DNA of 64,000 nt from Brevibacillus sedimenti (lineage in GTDB: Bacteria > Bacillota > Bacilli > Brevibacillales > Brevibacillaceae). The position numbers were made by a program, and so were the translations under genes. Position 1 is the first letter of the stretch. Each line of letters opens with the position of its first letter. The stretch lies in NCBI RefSeq assembly GCF_020923495.1, contig NZ_CP064048.1:893501-957500 (forward strand), in the 5' to 3' direction. The notes beneath the pieces are model-generated. The model searched no databases. It was given only the letters and a program-made list of their open reading frames with translations, and had not been told where the DNA came from. This document shows, piece after piece, positions 19,357 through 28,862 of this stretch.

Positions 19357-19908
19357 CTAAAAATCCTCGTTATCCTCGTTATCCTCGTCAACTTCCGCAT
19401 CCTCGCTGTCTGCGTCTTCGTCGTCAAACAGCTCATCGTCTTCCACAATTTCTTCCTCATCGTCAATTTCAGGGTCCAGTTCGTCATCCAACGCCGCATC
19501 GTCCAGGAACTCTTCGTCGTCTTCGAAGATAGCGATTTCGTCCTCTTCGTACTCTTCGACGATGTCTTCCTCGATCTCGTAATCGTCGAAGTCGTCGTCG
19601 AGGAGCACCTTCTTCTTCTTGCCGCCCTCCTGGGTTTCTTCCACGGCATCTGTCGGGTACCACCGCTTCAATCCCCAGGTGTTGTCTCCCAGGCAGACAA
19701 AACGGCCGTCGATGTTGATTTCCGTATATACTTGGGCAATAATGGCCATCTTTTGCTCTTCTGTCATTCCGCGCAGGGCAGCCAATTCGTCCATCAGCTC
19801 GCGGAAATTGTACGGCCGATTGGTTTCGCGCAAAATCTCGTACGCGATGTCAACCAATGCCATTTCGTTCATTTTTTCACGGTCCATATGTGCAAGCAAT
19901 TGACTCAC
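19357..19908 (-). CDS. rpoE: DNA-directed RNA polymerase delta subunit
   Basis: RNA polymerase accessory subunit that raises promoter selectivity and helps recycle the enzyme. The N-terminal HARE-HTH domain (residues about 10-90) includes MNEMALVDIAYEILRETNRPYNFRELMDEL and the strand DGRFVCLGDNTWGLKRWYP. The C-terminal half is almost entirely Asp/Glu, typical of delta. A GTG at 19908, about 10 nt after AAAGGA, is preferred over the GTG three codons upstream. The rpoE-pyrG order is conserved. Confidence 0.95.
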   Translation of the reverse strand: MSQLLAHMDREKMNEMALVDIAYEILRETNRPYNFRELMDELAALRGMTEEQKMAIIAQVYTEINIDGRFVCLGDNTWGLKRWYPTDAVEETQEGGKKKKVLLDDDFDDYEIEEDIVEEYEEDEIAIFEDDEEFLDDAALDDELDPEIDDEEEIVEDDELFDDEDADSEDAEVDEDNEDNEDF

Positions 19909-19948
19909 CCAGGGCACGTCCTTTCATTGGAAAACTTGGCGTTCCGTC

Positions 19949-20047
19949 AAGGCTCTCGCCGTTCGGCCGAGACCTTGGTCTCTGATCAACGGTAAATAGG
20001 CTACCTTACAGTATTCATTATTTTAGACAAAAATGCAAGGAATTCAA
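19949..20047 (-). promoter_or_regulatory. rpoE promoter and leader hairpin
   Basis: Minus strand TTGAAT (20042-20047), 16 bp, TAAAAT (20020-20025) form a sigma-A promoter. In the leader, AAGG-TCTCG and CGAGAGCCTT pair with one bulge around a GCCGAACGGC loop (19949-19976), just upstream of the ribosome site. No T run follows, so it is not a terminator. Confidence 0.6.
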
Positions 20048-20172
20048 ACGGTTTTTCTAGCATCCCGAGGCGTCAAACTGTGATGTGGTAGAACAGGACG
20101 CAGAGGAGTGCATAACCACCCAGTATGTGGGAAATGTCTAATATTGTAACTCACACGCAGCGGAGGGTGACA

Positions 20173-20283
20173 ATGAAAAACGACAGACAACTGGCCGGCA
20201 GCTTTTTTTTGGTGATGGTCTTGGGCGTCCTGATGATTCTCGGCTGGGTCAGCATTTTCGACCTGTATCTCAGTCGGCAGTAG
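20173..20283 (+). CDS. Cytochrome ba3 oxidase subunit IIa (36 residues)
   Basis: A 36-codon gene: MKNDRQLAGSFFLVMVLG, one continuous membrane helix, then FDLYLSRQ. It is preceded by GGAGGGTGACA and ends 10 nt before the subunit II gene. Its size, single helix and position match the tiny subunit IIa of Thermus ba3 oxidase and of Bacillales ba3-type operons. It supplies the helix missing from the one-helix subunit II. Confidence 0.8.
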   Translation: MKNDRQLAGSFFLVMVLGVLMILGWVSIFDLYLSRQ

Positions 20284-20293
20284 GTTAGGAGGA

Positions 20294-20779
20294 ATGGCGG
20301 TGCTGGGAATTGATTTGCCTCGTTACGAAAAGATCTGGCTGTGGTTCGGCGTCATCACCCTCATTATCTTTCTTCTCGTCACCGGGATCATGGCATTCGC
20401 GATGAACCTGCACCCGGCCGCCGGTCACGAGCGGACGGTCGCCCCGGAGCAGGTATTGAGCACGGCGCCGTTTGACAAACCGGGTGTCTATCCTGTCGGC
20501 GACAAGGAGTATCAGGTCGTCATGGTGGCCCAGGCCTTCAACTTCCTGCCGGCCGCCCCGACCGTTCCCGCAGGATCGACCGTTCATTTTCGCGTGACCA
20601 GCCCTGATGTCATACACGGCGTTGCCATACCGGGAACCAACGTAAACATGATGGTTCTGCCGGGACATGTCACGGAATTTACCTATACCTTCAAGAAGCC
20701 GGGAGAGTATTTGCTCTTGTGCAACGAATACTGCGGCATCGGCCATCAGGTCATGATGGCCAAAATGGTGGTTCAATAA
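20294..20779 (+). CDS. cbaB: ba3-type cytochrome c oxidase subunit II (CuA)
   Basis: A 161-residue subunit with a single N-terminal helix (residues 15-37) and an extracytoplasmic cupredoxin domain. CuA ligands are visible: the His of VIHGVAIP, then CNEYCGIGHQVM (two Cys, His, Met). It accepts electrons from cytochrome c. The short form with one helix is typical of B-family (ba3) oxidases. It lies between subunit IIa and subunit I, with 20 nt to the next start. Confidence 0.93.
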   Translation: MAVLGIDLPRYEKIWLWFGVITLIIFLLVTGIMAFAMNLHPAAGHERTVAPEQVLSTAPFDKPGVYPVGDKEYQVVMVAQAFNFLPAAPTVPAGSTVHFRVTSPDVIHGVAIPGTNVNMMVLPGHVTEFTYTFKKPGEYLLLCNEYCGIGHQVMMAKMVVQ

Positions 20780-20799
20780 AACGGGTGGAGTTGTTGAAG

Positions 20800-22497
20800 A
20801 TGAGTGACTTGCAAAACACCGGCTTCGGCGGTGCCACAGTCGGCAAAAGCGACTTTCGCTTTCAGCGCGATGACCAACTGCTTATTCAGGCCCACATCGG
20901 ATTTGCCTATCTGGCCCTGCTGCTTGGAGCGTTGGCGGGAGTACTGCAGACCCTGCAGCGGACGGGCGTCATTAGCTTGCCATCGGCACTCGGTTACTAT
21001 CAGCTGCTCACCCTGCACGGAGTAAGTCTGGCCCTGGTGTTCACCACCTTTTTCATCATCGGGTTTCTCTTTTCGGGTGTGGCCAAAACAACGGGAGGCG
21101 AGCTGACACCACGGGAACGGGCATGGGGATGGACGGGTTTCGTCCTGATGGCGGCGGGTACCGCGCTTGCACTCATTCCCATCCTCACAAATGACGCGTC
21201 CGTGCTCTACACCTTTTACGCACCGCTCAAAGCCTCTCCGCTGTTCTACTTCGGCCTGACTGCCGTCGTGGTCGGAAGCTGGTGCAGCAGCGTCACCATC
21301 TTTTCCGCCTTCCGCAGATGGAGGCGCGCTCATCCCGGCGAATCGTCCCCGCTGTTTGCCTACATGGCTGTCGCGACGATGATATTATGGGTCATCTGCA
21401 CCCTCGGTGTCGCGATCGAAATGCTGTTCCTGCTGATTCCCTGGTCAATGGGGTGGACAGAACGGGTGGATGTCAGCCTGAGCCGGACGTTGTTCTGGTA
21501 TTTCGGTCACGCCCTGGTCTACTTCTGGCTGCTGCCGGCCTACATTTACTGGTACGTCAACATCCCTCGGCTAATAAAAGGGCGCATCTTTAGCAATTCG
21601 CTGCCTCGGTTGACGTTTATTCTGTTTATCCTCTACTCCATACCGGTCGGGCTGCACCACCAGTTTAACGAGCCGGGCATTGACTCGGTCTGGAAGTTTG
21701 TGCAGACCGTTCTCACCTTTTTCGTGGTCATTCCCTCGTTTTTAACGGCGTTTTCCATTTTGGCCACGTTTGAATTGGCCGGCCGTTCCCAAGGGGGAAA
21801 AGGGCTGCTGGGGTGGATCACCAAGCTGCCGTACAAGGACGTTCGCTTTCTCGCGCCGTTTCTTGGCATGGTCCTGTTTGTACCGGCCGGCATCGGCGGG
21901 ATTATCAATGCCAGCTATCAGTTAAACCAGGTGGTTCACAACACGTTATGGGTAACCGGCCACTTTCACCTTACCCTGGCCACCAGCGTCATCCTTACAT
22001 TTTTCGGAATATCTTACATGCTGATTCCGGTGCTGCGCGGCCGGACACTGACCCCGGCGATGAATCGTCTGGGGATCGTCCAGGCGTTTACCTGGGTGAT
22101 CGGGATGGCGCTCATGTCGGGCGGGATGCACGCTGTCGGGCTCCTGGGGGAGCCGCGGCGAATCAGCTACACGACGTACAACGACCATCCTGTTGCCCAG
22201 ATGTGGTTCCCCTACCGTCAAGCGATGGCGTGGGGCGGGGGCATCCTGTTCACGGGAATTGTGCTGTTTCTGATTATCGCCGCATACCTGTGGTTCTTTG
22301 CGCCGAAAACGGAAACGCCCAACGAATACCCCATCGGCGAGGTCACCCCTGATCAGCCCAAACCGCCGTTGTTTCTGGAACGCTGGTCCATCTGGATCGG
22401 TGTGGCCATTGGCTTGATCCTGTTTGCCTACACGATGCCCTTCGTGCAGCTGTTCATCCACCCGGCTCCCGGCGCACTGCCGATGCGAACGTGGTGA
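20800..22497 (+). CDS. cbaA: ba3-type cytochrome c oxidase subunit I
   Basis: Catalytic oxygen-reducing, proton-pumping subunit of 565 residues with 12-13 helices. Low-spin haem ligands are the His in LLTLHGVSLAL and a His of TGHFHLTLAT. CuB ligands are the His of FGHALVYFWLLPAY, with the Tyr crosslink partner downstream, and LHHQFNEPG. No D-channel pattern is seen, fitting the B-type family. The start ATG has GGTGGAG 9 nt upstream. No subunit III or assembly gene follows; transcription ends at a hairpin shared with icmF. Confidence 0.93.
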   Translation: MSDLQNTGFGGATVGKSDFRFQRDDQLLIQAHIGFAYLALLLGALAGVLQTLQRTGVISLPSALGYYQLLTLHGVSLALVFTTFFIIGFLFSGVAKTTGGELTPRERAWGWTGFVLMAAGTALALIPILTNDASVLYTFYAPLKASPLFYFGLTAVVVGSWCSSVTIFSAFRRWRRAHPGESSPLFAYMAVATMILWVICTLGVAIEMLFLLIPWSMGWTERVDVSLSRTLFWYFGHALVYFWLLPAYIYWYVNIPRLIKGRIFSNSLPRLTFILFILYSIPVGLHHQFNEPGIDSVWKFVQTVLTFFVVIPSFLTAFSILATFELAGRSQGGKGLLGWITKLPYKDVRFLAPFLGMVLFVPAGIGGIINASYQLNQVVHNTLWVTGHFHLTLATSVILTFFGISYMLIPVLRGRTLTPAMNRLGIVQAFTWVIGMALMSGGMHAVGLLGEPRRISYTTYNDHPVAQMWFPYRQAMAWGGGILFTGIVLFLIIAAYLWFFAPKTETPNEYPIGEVTPDQPKPPLFLERWSIWIGVAIGLILFAYTMPFVQLFIHPAPGALPMRTW

Positions 22498-22563
22498 CAG
22501 CCTTGTCCCCATTTACATCGGCCGTCTTGCATCCGTTTCGACACACTCCCTGACAGCGGAACG

Positions 22564-22619
22564 AAAAAAGGCCCGCCTTGCGGAAGCAGCCTGCTTTCGC
22601 ACAGCGGGCATTCGTTTTT
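22564..22619. terminator. Bidirectional terminator between the oxidase operon and icmF
   Basis: GCCCGC and GCGGGC flank an inner stem formed by GCGGAAGCAG and TGCTTTCGC. AAAAAA precedes it and TTCGTTTTT follows, so it can stop both convergent transcripts. Confidence 0.85.
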
Positions 22620-22630
22620 ACATATTGCGT

Positions 22631-25600
22631 CTACATATTCCGTCGATACTGTCCGCCCACTTCGTACAGCGCGGCGCTGATCTGTCCCAGCGAAGCCACC
22701 TTCACCGTCTCCATCAGCTCGGCGAAGATATTGCCGCCGGACATCGCCACTTCCTGCAGCCGCTTGAGTGCAGCCGGCGCCTGCTCGCGATGCCGCTCGT
22801 GGAAGGCGCGCAGGTTGCGGATCTGTTGTTCTTTCTCCTCTTCCGTCGCACGCGCCAGCTCGATCTCGTAGTCCTCTTCCGAGGCGTTCGGGTTGATAAA
22901 GGTGTTCACCCCGATGATCGGCAGCTCGCCGCTGTGCTTTTTCATCTCGTAGTACATCGATTCGTCCTGGATCTTGCCCCGCTGATACTGCGTCTCCATC
23001 GCGCCGAGCACGCCGCCGCGCGCGTTCAACCGCTCAAATTCCTGCAGCACCGCTTCCTCCACCAGATCGGTCAGTTCCTCGATGATAAACGAGCCTTGCA
23101 ACGGATTCTCGTTTTTCGCCAGGCCCAACTCCTTGTTGATGATCATCTGGATCGCCATGGCGCGGCGGACGGAGTTTTCCGTCGGCGTGGTGATCGCTTC
23201 GTCGTAGGCGTTGGTGTGCAGCGAATTGCAGTTGTCGTAGATGGCGATCAGCGCCTGCAGCGTGGTCCGGATGTCGTTGAAGTCCATCTCCTGCGCGTGG
23301 AGGGAGCGCCCGGACGTCTGAATGTGATACTTCAACTTTTGGCTGCGCTCGTTGGCGCCGTAGCGGTTTTTCATCACCGTCGCCCAGATGCGGCGCGCCA
23401 CCCGGCCGATCACCGTGTACTCGGGGTCCAGTCCGTTGGAAAAGAAGAACGACAGATTGGGCGCAAAGTCGTCGATATGCATGCCCCGGCTCAGGTAGTA
23501 TTCCACGTAGGTAAAGCCGTTGGCCAGCGTAAACGCCAATTGCGTGATCGGGTTGGCCCCCGCCTCGGCGATGTGGTAGCCGGAGATGGAGACGGAGTAG
23601 TAGTTGCGCACCTTGTGGTCGATGAAGTACTGCTGGATGTCGCCCATCATCCGCAAGGCGAACTCGGTGGAGAAGATGCAGGTATTTTGTCCCTGGTCTT
23701 CCTTCAGGATGTCCGCCTGCACCGTGCCGCGCACTGTAGACAGCGTGTACGCCTTGATCTGCTCGTACTCGTCCGGCGTCGGCTGTCGCCCTTCCCGCTC
23801 CACGAATTTTTCCACCTGCTGATCGATCGCCGTGTTCATGAACATGGCCAGTATGATCGGCGCCGGACCGTTGATGGTCATGGATACGGAGGTGGTAGGC
23901 GCGCACAGGTCAAACCCGGCGTACAGCTTCTTCATGTCGTCGAGCGTACAGACGCTGACACCGCTGTTGCCGATCTTTCCGTAAATGTCGGGGCGGTAAT
24001 CAGGGTCTTCGCCGTACAGCGTTACCGAGTCAAACGCCGTGCTGAGCCGCTTCGCCTCGTCGTTTTGCGACAGGAAGTGAAAGCGCCGGTTGGTCCGCTC
24101 CGGTGTGCCTTCCCCGGCAAACTGCCGCTTCGGGTCCTCCCCTTCCCGCTTGAACGGGAAGACGCCCGCTGTGAACGGGAATTGTCCCGGCACGTTTTCT
24201 TTGAGCGACCATTTCAAAATTTCGCCCCAGTCTTCAAATTCAGGCAGGCACACTTTCGGGATGCGGGTGCCAGAGAGCGACTCCGTGTACAGCCGGGTGA
24301 CGATCTCCTTGTCGCGCACCTTGGTGACAAATTGATCCTGCCGGTACTGTTCCTTGAGCTTCGGCCAGTTGTCCAGGATGCGGCGGCACTCGGGATGCAG
24401 CTTGCCTTCAAAATGGGCAATCTGCTGATCCAGCACACGGACCACCTGGGCCGCATCAGGTTCGCCCGACGCCAGCAGCGTCTCCTTGGCGCCGTGCAGT
24501 TGATACAGCTTGCGGGCAATCGCCGACTGCTCGGTGACGAATCCCCGATACGCCCGCACCGTGTTGGCGATCTCCTGCAGATAGTTGACGCGCTCCGCCG
24601 GGATCAGTGCCGTCTTGTGCGTCTTGACCGGCGTCGCGTCAAGATGATCCACCGGCCAGTCGACACCTGTTTTTTCCACGATCTTGCGCATCAGGGCGGC
24701 AAACAGCACATTGGTGCCCGGATCGTTGAACTGGCTGGCGATCGTGCCGTACACGGGAATCTGCTCATCCGGCACATCAAACAGGTTGTGGTTGCGCCGG
24801 TACTGCTTGCGCACCTCTCTCAGCGCGTCCTCCGATCCTTTTCGTTCGAACTTGTTGATTGCCACCAGATCGGCAAAGTCGAGCATGTCGATCTTTTCCA
24901 GCTGGGATGGGGCGCCAAATTCGCTGGTCATCACGTACAGCGCAACGTCGCACACATCCTTCACCTGGGCATCTCCCTGTCCGATGCCGCTGGTTTCCAC
25001 GATGATCAGGTCAAAGTTGGCGGCCCGGGCCACCCGGATCGCATCCTTGACGGCGGCCGACAGTTCCGAGCCGGACCGGCGCGTGGCCAAGCTGCGCATG
25101 TAGACGCGCGGCGTGTTGTTGGCATTCATGCGGATGCGGTCGCCAAGCAGTGCTCCGCCCGTCTTTTGCTTGGACGGGTCGACGGACAGGATCGCGACGG
25201 TCTTGTCGGCATAGGTGCGCAAAAAGCGGCGAACCAGCTCATCAGTCAGCGAACTTTTTCCCGCGCCGCCTGTGCCGGTGATCCCCAGCACCGGCACCGT
25301 GCGCTCCGGCTCCGGCAGTCCGTCCGTGAGCCGCTCCTTCCACTCCGGCTTTTCCACGGCGTACTCCGCTACGGAAATCAGCCGGCCGATCGCCTGGTGC
25401 TGCTGCCGACGCAGTTCCTCCACCTCACTCGTCAATTCCGTGACTGTGGGGAAGTCAGTCTCTCGCAGCATGTAGTTGATCATCCCCTGCAGCCCGAGGC
25501 GGCGGCCGTCGTCAGGGGAAAAGATCTTGCAGACGCCGTACGCTTCCAGCTCGCGGATTTCCCGTGGAACGATGACCCCGCCTCCGCCGCCAAAGACGCG

Positions 25601-25882
25601 GATGTGTCCCGCTCCTCTCTCACGCAGCAGGTCCACCATGTATTTAAAAAACTCGACGTGACCGCCTTGGTAGGAACTGACGGCAATCCCCTGCACATCT
25701 TCCTGGATGGCAGCGGTAACGATCTCATCGACGGAGCGGTTGTGCCCCAGGTGAATCACTTCCGCCCCTGATGCCTGCAGGATGCGGCGCATGATGTTGA
25801 TCGACGCGTCGTGCCCGTCGAAGAGACTGGCAGCCGTGACAAAGCGAACCTTGTGTTGCGGACGATACACTTCCGTTTCCAT
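22631..25882 (-). CDS. icmF: Fused isobutyryl-CoA mutase IcmF
   Basis: Adenosylcobalamin enzyme interconverting isobutyryl-CoA and n-butyryl-CoA, and in some members isovaleryl/pivalyl-CoA. The 1,083-residue protein has the three IcmF parts in order. The B12 domain (about 10-140) has [13 protein letters not shown] with the cobalt-binding His. The MeaB-like GTPase domain (about 195-400) has Walker [13 protein letters not shown] and [18 protein letters not shown]. The TIM-barrel mutase (about 530 to the end) contains [13 protein letters not shown], an IcmF-type active site rather than that of methylmalonyl-CoA mutase. The ATG at 25882 with GGGGAGAG is chosen over a TTG. Confidence 0.95.
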   Translation of the reverse strand: METEVYRPQHKVRFVTAASLFDGHDASINIMRRILQASGAEVIHLGHNRSVDEIVTAAIQEDVQGIAVSSYQGGHVEFFKYMVDLLRERGAGHIRVFGGGGGVIVPREIRELEAYGVCKIFSPDDGRRLGLQGMINYMLRETDFPTVTELTSEVEELRRQQHQAIGRLISVAEYAVEKPEWKERLTDGLPEPERTVPVLGITGTGGAGKSSLTDELVRRFLRTYADKTVAILSVDPSKQKTGGALLGDRIRMNANNTPRVYMRSLATRRSGSELSAAVKDAIRVARAANFDLIIVETSGIGQGDAQVKDVCDVALYVMTSEFGAPSQLEKIDMLDFADLVAINKFERKGSEDALREVRKQYRRNHNLFDVPDEQIPVYGTIASQFNDPGTNVLFAALMRKIVEKTGVDWPVDHLDATPVKTHKTALIPAERVNYLQEIANTVRAYRGFVTEQSAIARKLYQLHGAKETLLASGEPDAAQVVRVLDQQIAHFEGKLHPECRRILDNWPKLKEQYRQDQFVTKVRDKEIVTRLYTESLSGTRIPKVCLPEFEDWGEILKWSLKENVPGQFPFTAGVFPFKREGEDPKRQFAGEGTPERTNRRFHFLSQNDEAKRLSTAFDSVTLYGEDPDYRPDIYGKIGNSGVSVCTLDDMKKLYAGFDLCAPTTSVSMTINGPAPIILAMFMNTAIDQQVEKFVEREGRQPTPDEYEQIKAYTLSTVRGTVQADILKEDQGQNTCIFSTEFALRMMGDIQQYFIDHKVRNYYSVSISGYHIAEAGANPITQLAFTLANGFTYVEYYLSRGMHIDDFAPNLSFFFSNGLDPEYTVIGRVARRIWATVMKNRYGANERSQKLKYHIQTSGRSLHAQEMDFNDIRTTLQALIAIYDNCNSLHTNAYDEAITTPTENSVRRAMAIQMIINKELGLAKNENPLQGSFIIEELTDLVEEAVLQEFERLNARGGVLGAMETQYQRGKIQDESMYYEMKKHSGELPIIGVNTFINPNASEEDYEIELARATEEEKEQQIRNLRAFHERHREQAPAALKRLQEVAMSGGNIFAELMETVKVASLGQISAALYEVGGQYRRNM

Positions 25883-25915
25883 CGTTCCACTCTCCCCGAA
25901 TATCAAGTTACTCGT

Positions 25916-26548
25916 TTACTCGGAGACGCTGACCTCCCGCAAAAGCAAAGCCGTCTGCTTCTCGGTGAACTCCTCCAGTGTGTAGTGCCGCTTTAACGCC
26001 CAGCGGCGGAATACCCACATTTCACCCAGCACCATGATGTTGTCAGCCATCAGCTTGACGTGCTTCTCGTCAATACCGATGGACCCGTCGGCAATGCCTT
26101 TGCGCAGAATCTCCTCGAAAATCTGCGTAATTTCTTCCTCGCGCTGCAGCACGTAGCGCAGCGTCTCTTTCGGCAGCGACTTGGACTCCTGATAGATCAA
26201 CAGGACGCGGTCGCTCATTTGGTCCATCACGCGGAAAAAGCTCTTCAGCGCCAGCTTCAGGATTTTCAAGCCGGTGCCGTTGAACGTGATCGCCTCGCGC
26301 AGGCGGCTTTCCACTTCCGCGTGGATGGCGTCGCACACCAGATAGAGGACGTCTTCCTTGGATTCGATGTATTCGTACAGGGTGCCGATGCTGAATCCGG
26401 ACGCACGGGCGATCTCCCGCGTGGTCGTCTTGTGAAACCCTTTGTTGATGAACAGATCGACAGCCGCTTCAATAATCTGCTCCCGCCGCTTTTCGATCAG
26501 CTTGGGGTCCTTTACCAGGGACGGTATGGTTTTTCGTCTTTCAGACAT
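25916..26548 (-). CDS. TetR/AcrR-family regulator of the acyl-CoA operon
   Basis: A 210-residue repressor-type protein. The N-terminal HTH (residues about 19-65) reads REQIIEAAVDLFINKGFHKT, TTREIARASGFSIGTLYEY. The ligand-binding half is helical and ends RREVSVSE-like, with no recognised effector. It lies between meaB and icmF in the operon and has its own promoter. A dyad in its leader resembles sites before thl and fadF, so autoregulation and control of the pathway are likely. It is not the B. subtilis FadR orthologue by sequence as I recall it. Confidence 0.85.
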   Translation of the reverse strand: MSERRKTIPSLVKDPKLIEKRREQIIEAAVDLFINKGFHKTTTREIARASGFSIGTLYEYIESKEDVLYLVCDAIHAEVESRLREAITFNGTGLKILKLALKSFFRVMDQMSDRVLLIYQESKSLPKETLRYVLQREEEITQIFEEILRKGIADGSIGIDEKHVKLMADNIMVLGEMWVFRRWALKRHYTLEEFTEKQTALLLREVSVSE

Positions 26549-26572
26549 GATTTCTTACACCTCTCCAACCGA

Positions 26573-26672
26573 CTGAGCGTTTGGTCAGGCAACATTTGGA
26601 AAAAGAAAGACCGCAACGCTCTCTTTCTATTATATCCCGTATATTATACGTCGAGAGAGCGCCTAACGCCAA
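26573..26672 (-). promoter_or_regulatory. tetR promoter and candidate operator
   Basis: Minus strand TTGGCG (26667-26672), 18 bp, TATAAT (26643-26648). Downstream in the leader, CTGAGCGTTTGGTCAG (plus strand, 26573-26588) is an imperfect dyad 25 bp before the tetR ATG. It shares CTGAGCGTT with the site upstream of fadF. Confidence 0.55.
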
Positions 26673-26691
26673 TCTTTCTTTATTCCTCCGC

Positions 26692-27639
26692 TCAGGGAGT
26701 CTGTCCCCACCACTCGCGGACAATTCGGTCGGCAGTGGAGTACGGGTCGGCTTCCCGCGCTGCCACTCGCTCCAGTTCGTCCCGGTACCGGCCCGCTTCG
26801 ATGCTGCCCAGCAGCCGCTGGTAGAGAGAATCGCGAACGATGTCCAGCACTTCCTCCTGCAGGTGGCGGGAGCGGCGTATCTGCCCCTCTCCGCTCTCCT
26901 GCAAAAAGCGCTGATGCAGTCCCACCTGCTCCCACAGCTCAGCCATTCCCTGGCCGCGCGTGGAGACCGTCTGGACGATCGGCGGACGCCAAGGCGCGTC
27001 ATGCTTGGCCAGATCCAGCATCTGTTCCACTTCGATCCGCAGCTTTTCCACGCCCGGCAGATCGGCTTTGTTGATCACGAACAGATCGGCAATCTCCATG
27101 ATGCCCGCCTTGAACGCTTGGACCGAATCGCCTCCGCCGGGGGTGAGCACCACCACCGTCGTATCAGCGATGGTCATCACGTCCAGCTCCGACTGCCCTA
27201 CCCCGACCGTCTCGATCAGGATGACGTCACAGCCGTACGCGTCCAGCACCCGCACGGCGTCCCGCGTGTTGCGGGAAAGGCCGCCGAGACTGCCCCGCGT
27301 CCCCATGCTGCGGATAAACACACCGCTGTCCAGCGCGTGGTTCTGCATCCGCACGCGGTCGCCCAGAAGCGCGCCGCCGGTAAACGGGCTGGTCGGATCA
27401 ACCGCCACCACGCCGATTTTCAACCCCAATGTGCGCAGGTAGCTGATCAGACAGTCCACCAGCGAGCTTTTGCCCGCGCCCGGCGTCCCGGTAATGCCGA
27501 TCAGCTTCGCCCGGCCGGTGTGAGGAAACAGTTCCCGCAGGATCTGCGACCGCTCCGGATAATCGTTTTCGATGCAGGTGATGGCGCGGGCTGCCCCGCG
27601 CGCGTCGCCCGCCAGGATGCGCCGTGTGATCTCGTGCAT
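26692..27639 (-). CDS. meaB: Methylmalonyl-CoA mutase-associated GTPase MeaB
   Basis: G3E-family GTPase that gates cofactor loading and protects B12-dependent acyl-CoA mutases. The 315-residue protein has Walker A GITGTPGAGKSSLVDCL, the switch motif [30 protein letters not shown] and the base motif NKADLPG, plus a C-terminal dimerisation arm (residues about 255-310). It is 36 nt downstream of an acyl-CoA dehydrogenase in the operon. Its presence beside IcmF, which carries its own G domain, hints at a second mutase elsewhere or a further chaperone role. Confidence 0.93.
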   Translation of the reverse strand: MHEITRRILAGDARGAARAITCIENDYPERSQILRELFPHTGRAKLIGITGTPGAGKSSLVDCLISYLRTLGLKIGVVAVDPTSPFTGGALLGDRVRMQNHALDSGVFIRSMGTRGSLGGLSRNTRDAVRVLDAYGCDVILIETVGVGQSELDVMTIADTTVVVLTPGGGDSVQAFKAGIMEIADLFVINKADLPGVEKLRIEVEQMLDLAKHDAPWRPPIVQTVSTRGQGMAELWEQVGLHQRFLQESGEGQIRRSRHLQEEVLDIVRDSLYQRLLGSIEAGRYRDELERVAAREADPYSTADRIVREWWGQTP

Positions 27640-27675
27640 GAAAAGCCCTCTTCTCGCCCTGTACTGTGCTGCATC

Positions 27676-28818
27676 TTACTCTTTCAGCAGGTAGTTGCTG
27701 ATGACAACTCGCTGAATCTCGTTGGTTCCTTCGTAAATCTGGGTGATCTTGGCGTCGCGCATGAAGCGTTCCACCGGATACTCGCGGGTGTACCCGTAGC
27801 CGCCGAAGATCTGCACCGCCTCCGTCGTCACTTCCATGGCGATATCGCCGGCAAATACCTTGGACATCGCCGATGCCTTGCCGTAGGGCAGCCCCTGGTC
27901 TTCCAGCCATGCCGCCTGGTAGGTGAGCAGTCGAGCCGCCTCGATTTTCGTCGCCATGTCGGCCAGCTTGAATTGAATCGCCTGCAGCGACGCGATCGGT
28001 TTGCCGAACTGGTGCCGTTCCTTGGCGTACGCCAGCGCGTGATCAAACGCCCCCTGCGCGATGCCCAGCGCCTGGGCGGCGATGCCGTTGCGCCCGCCAT
28101 CCAGCGTCATCATCGCGATCTTGAAGCCCTGTCCTTCTTCACCGAGCACGTTTTCCACGGGAACGCGGACGTCCTCAAAGTTGACGGCGAGCGTCGGCGA
28201 CGAGCGAATCCCCAGCTTCTTTTCCTTTTTGCCCATCGTAAAGCCGGGCATGCCTTTTTCCACGATAAAGGCGGTGATTCCCTTGTGCTTCAGCTCCGGA
28301 TTGGTCAAGGCAAAGACGATGTAAATCTCCGCCTCGCCCGCGTTGGTGATAAAAATCTTGGAGCCGTTTAGCACGTAGTGATCGCCGTCGCGCACGGCAG
28401 TGGTGCGCATCCCGGCAGCGTCGGACCCGGAGCCGGGCTCGGTCAGGCAGTAAGCGCCCAGCTTTTTGCCTTCCGCCAGCGGCCGCAGGTACTTCTGCTT
28501 CTGTTCTTCCGTGCCGAACTTGTAAATCGGCCAGCTCGCCAGCGAAACGTGGGCGGACAGCGTGACACCGATGGACGCGTCCACGCGGGACAGCTCCTCC
28601 ACGGCGAGCACGTAGCTGAGGTAGTCGGCTCCCGCGCCGCCGTACTTCTCCGGCCAGGGAATGCCGGTCAGCCCCAGCTCCGCCATCTGTTCAAAAATGG
28701 ACCGGTCAAAGCGCTCTTCCTCATCGCGCTCCGCCGCTGTCGGCGCCACCTGGTTCTCCGCGAAGTCGCGAATCATTTTTCGGAGCATTTCCTGCTCTTC
28801 CGTCAGATGAAAATTCAT
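27676..28818 (-). CDS. Acyl-CoA dehydrogenase (short/branched-chain type), copy 1
   Basis: FAD enzyme of 380 residues that introduces the alpha-beta double bond into an acyl-CoA. Family motifs are visible: [73 protein letters not shown] and the catalytic Glu in [13 protein letters not shown] near the C-terminus, the position used by short- and branched-chain enzymes. The ATG at 28818 (8 nt after a GGGGAG-type site) is preferred over an in-frame GTG three codons earlier. It is about 45 nt downstream of the second dehydrogenase gene. The context suggests isobutyryl- or 2-methylacyl-CoA. Confidence 0.93.
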   Translation of the reverse strand: MNFHLTEEQEMLRKMIRDFAENQVAPTAAERDEEERFDRSIFEQMAELGLTGIPWPEKYGGAGADYLSYVLAVEELSRVDASIGVTLSAHVSLASWPIYKFGTEEQKQKYLRPLAEGKKLGAYCLTEPGSGSDAAGMRTTAVRDGDHYVLNGSKIFITNAGEAEIYIVFALTNPELKHKGITAFIVEKGMPGFTMGKKEKKLGIRSSPTLAVNFEDVRVPVENVLGEEGQGFKIAMMTLDGGRNGIAAQALGIAQGAFDHALAYAKERHQFGKPIASLQAIQFKLADMATKIEAARLLTYQAAWLEDQGLPYGKASAMSKVFAGDIAMEVTTEAVQIFGGYGYTREYPVERFMRDAKITQIYEGTNEIQRVVISNYLLKE

Positions 28819-28862
28819 GTTCCCCACTCCCCTGCGTCATGGTTATTCGTGCGTCCCGTTTC

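Noticed and set aside
22424-25771. Plus-strand open frame of 1,115 codons opposite icmF
   Set aside because: Antisense to a clear IcmF protein; Arg/His/Leu-rich composition is typical of a shadow frame.
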